Part shown: piece by piece, positions 6,801 to 7,109 of the stretch
Numbering within the stretch: position 1 is the stretch's first letter
Layout of the letters: every line of letters starts with the position of its first letter
Source: Methanosarcinales archaeon
Lineage (GTDB): Archaea > Halobacteriota > Methanosarcinia > Methanosarcinales > Methanocomedenaceae
DNA: 7,109 bases
Reading direction: 5' to 3'
NCBI GenBank assembly: GCA_030638625.1
Contig: DAOWEE010000368.1
Span: 1 to 7,109, forward strand
The notes under the pieces: model-generated
What the model was told of the DNA's origin: nothing
The model's input: the letters and a program-made list of their open reading frames with translations, nothing else
Database searches by the model: none
Position numbers and translations under genes: made by a program

Positions 6801-6810
6801 AAATAAGTTT
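6801..6810 (-). promoter_or_regulatory. Candidate TATA element for the 183-aa/iorAB cluster
   Basis: On the minus strand AAACTTATTT is centred about 29 bp upstream of the ATG at 6776. A TSS about 25 bp downstream would fall at or next to the ATG, consistent with the missing Shine-Dalgarno. Confidence 0.35.
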
Positions 6811-6816
6811 CCTTTA

Positions 6817-6846
6817 TGGTACACCTTTATCCACGAAGGCATACCA
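6817..6846. repeat. Imperfect inverted repeat between divergent promoters (candidate operator)
   Basis: The arms TGGTACACCTT (6817-6827) and AAGGCATACCA (6836-6846) match at 9 of 11 positions as reverse complements, with an 8-bp spacer. The dyad lies between the leftward candidate TATA (6801-6810) and the rightward TATA (6873-6882). It is not followed by a T-tract on either strand, so a protein-binding site fits better than a terminator. Confidence 0.4.
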
Positions 6847-6872
6847 GTATGTGTAAATTCATTTTTAACAAT

Positions 6873-6882
6873 CTATATAAAC
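6873..6882 (+). promoter_or_regulatory. TATA box for the 38-aa ORF and thioredoxin
   Basis: CTATATAAAC is a near-consensus archaeal TATA box. A TSS about 25 bp downstream falls near 6902-6906, immediately before the ATG at 6907, which has no Shine-Dalgarno. This is the arrangement expected for a leaderless transcript; alternatively it is the promoter of the thioredoxin gene with a leader of about 110 bases. Confidence 0.6.
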
Positions 6883-6906
6883 ATTGGATACATCACCAAC
6901 ATTAAG

Positions 6907-7023
6907 ATGGAAGACAAGCAAAAAACGCCAATGAAAGGGAGATATAAACGCTTGAAGGAGAAATGCCTGACGTGCCTGATATGTTATCCGGAATTAAAGG
7001 GAATGGTGAAGAATAATGAGTAA
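6907..7023 (+). CDS. Possible small basic CxxCxxC protein (38 aa) upstream of thioredoxin
   Basis: A 38-codon frame starting right after the expected TSS of a strong TATA box. The product is basic (Lys/Arg-rich residues 4-19) with one CLTCLICYP segment, Cys20, Cys23 and Cys26, a CxxCxxC arrangement that could bind metal or exchange disulfides. I do not recognise a family. The lack of a Shine-Dalgarno suits a leaderless start; ATG at 6931 is an alternative. Its last eight bases overlap the thioredoxin gene, whose GGTGA ribosome site lies inside this frame, as in coupled genes. Such a short frame could also arise by chance within the thioredoxin leader, so coding is not certain. The overlap and the Cys motif next to a thioredoxin are the arguments for it. 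Confidence 0.45.
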   Translation: MEDKQKTPMKGRYKRLKEKCLTCLICYPELKGMVKNNE

Positions 7024-7109
7024 AGTGATTCTAATGGACTTTGCGGCTGACTGGTGCGGACCTTGCAAGATGCAGGACCCGATTCTTGAAGAACTGGAAG
7101 AAAAGTTCA
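7016..7109 (+). CDS. Thioredoxin, N-terminal fragment (cut by window edge)
   Basis: The first 31 codons of a thioredoxin-fold disulfide reductase. After the short strand SKVILMDFAADWCGPCKMQDP comes a helix, ILEELEEKF. The classical active site WCGPCK is at residues 13-18, preceded by the buried Asp8 in MDFAADW, as in true thioredoxins rather than glutaredoxins. The very short N-terminus (no first helix or strand) is typical of the compact archaeal thioredoxins of methanogens. It is cytoplasmic, with no signal peptide. The ATG is supported by GGTGA, six bases upstream, and overlaps the end of the 38-aa frame by eight bases. The remainder, including the cis-proline loop, is outside the window. 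Confidence 0.92.
   Translation, partial: MSKVILMDFAADWCGPCKMQDPILEELEEKF

Noticed and set aside
6817..6846. Terminator interpretation of the dyad
   Set aside because: No T-tract follows on either strand, and no gene ends nearby on either strand (both flanking genes start here).
6963..7016. 17-codon frame after AAGGAG, ending TAATG at the thioredoxin start
   Set aside because: The spacing between GGAG and ATG is only two bases, too short for normal initiation. The 38-aa frame fits the promoter better. The TAATG overlap is noted as an alternative but not called.
1..7109. Mobile element, CRISPR array, tRNA/rRNA or defence island
   Set aside because: No transposase or integrase, no regularly spaced repeats, no tRNA-like cloverleaf, and no defence-associated domains apart from the DUF45 peptidase, whose occasional link to restriction loci has no support from its neighbours here.

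Overview
The window looks like chromosomal DNA from a methanogenic or methane-oxidising euryarchaeon, probably of the Methanosarcinales or ANME-2 type. The main evidence is a full-length formylmethanofuran:tetrahydromethanopterin formyltransferase (Ftr). Supporting evidence is an archaeal two-subunit indolepyruvate:ferredoxin oxidoreductase, a zinc-ribbon threonine synthase, TATA-type promoters, and a mix of Shine-Dalgarno-led and apparently leaderless starts. The lineage is inferred from remembered family features and was not searched.

Layout, left to right. Minus strand: the first 47 codons of coaBC/dfp (coenzyme A synthesis, running off the left edge), then a YgjP/DUF45-type zinc metallopeptidase just upstream of it. 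Plus strand: ftr, divergent from the peptidase and ending in a strong hairpin-plus-T-tract terminator that contains its stop codon. The rest, up to about 6776, is minus strand: an unrecognised acidic 222-aa protein with a TTG start and a winged-helix-like C-terminus, then threonine synthase, then a tight cluster that reads (in transcription order) 183-aa uncharacterised protein, iorA, iorB. At the right edge, on the plus strand, a good TATA box precedes a possible 38-aa CxxCxxC protein, which overlaps the start of a classical WCGPCK thioredoxin cut by the window end.

How the genes fit together: ftr belongs to the C1 pathway (formyl transfer between methanofuran and tetrahydromethanopterin). 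IorAB interconverts aryl pyruvates and aryl-acetyl-CoA using ferredoxin and CoA. Threonine synthase and CoaBC are ordinary biosynthetic housekeeping. The 183-aa gene is probably co-transcribed with iorAB. I see no mobile element, CRISPR array, tRNA, rRNA or recognisable defence system. The least explained parts are the 183-aa protein, the 222-aa protein, the candidate 38-aa Cys protein, and an imperfect dyad between the divergent iorA-cluster and thioredoxin promoters.
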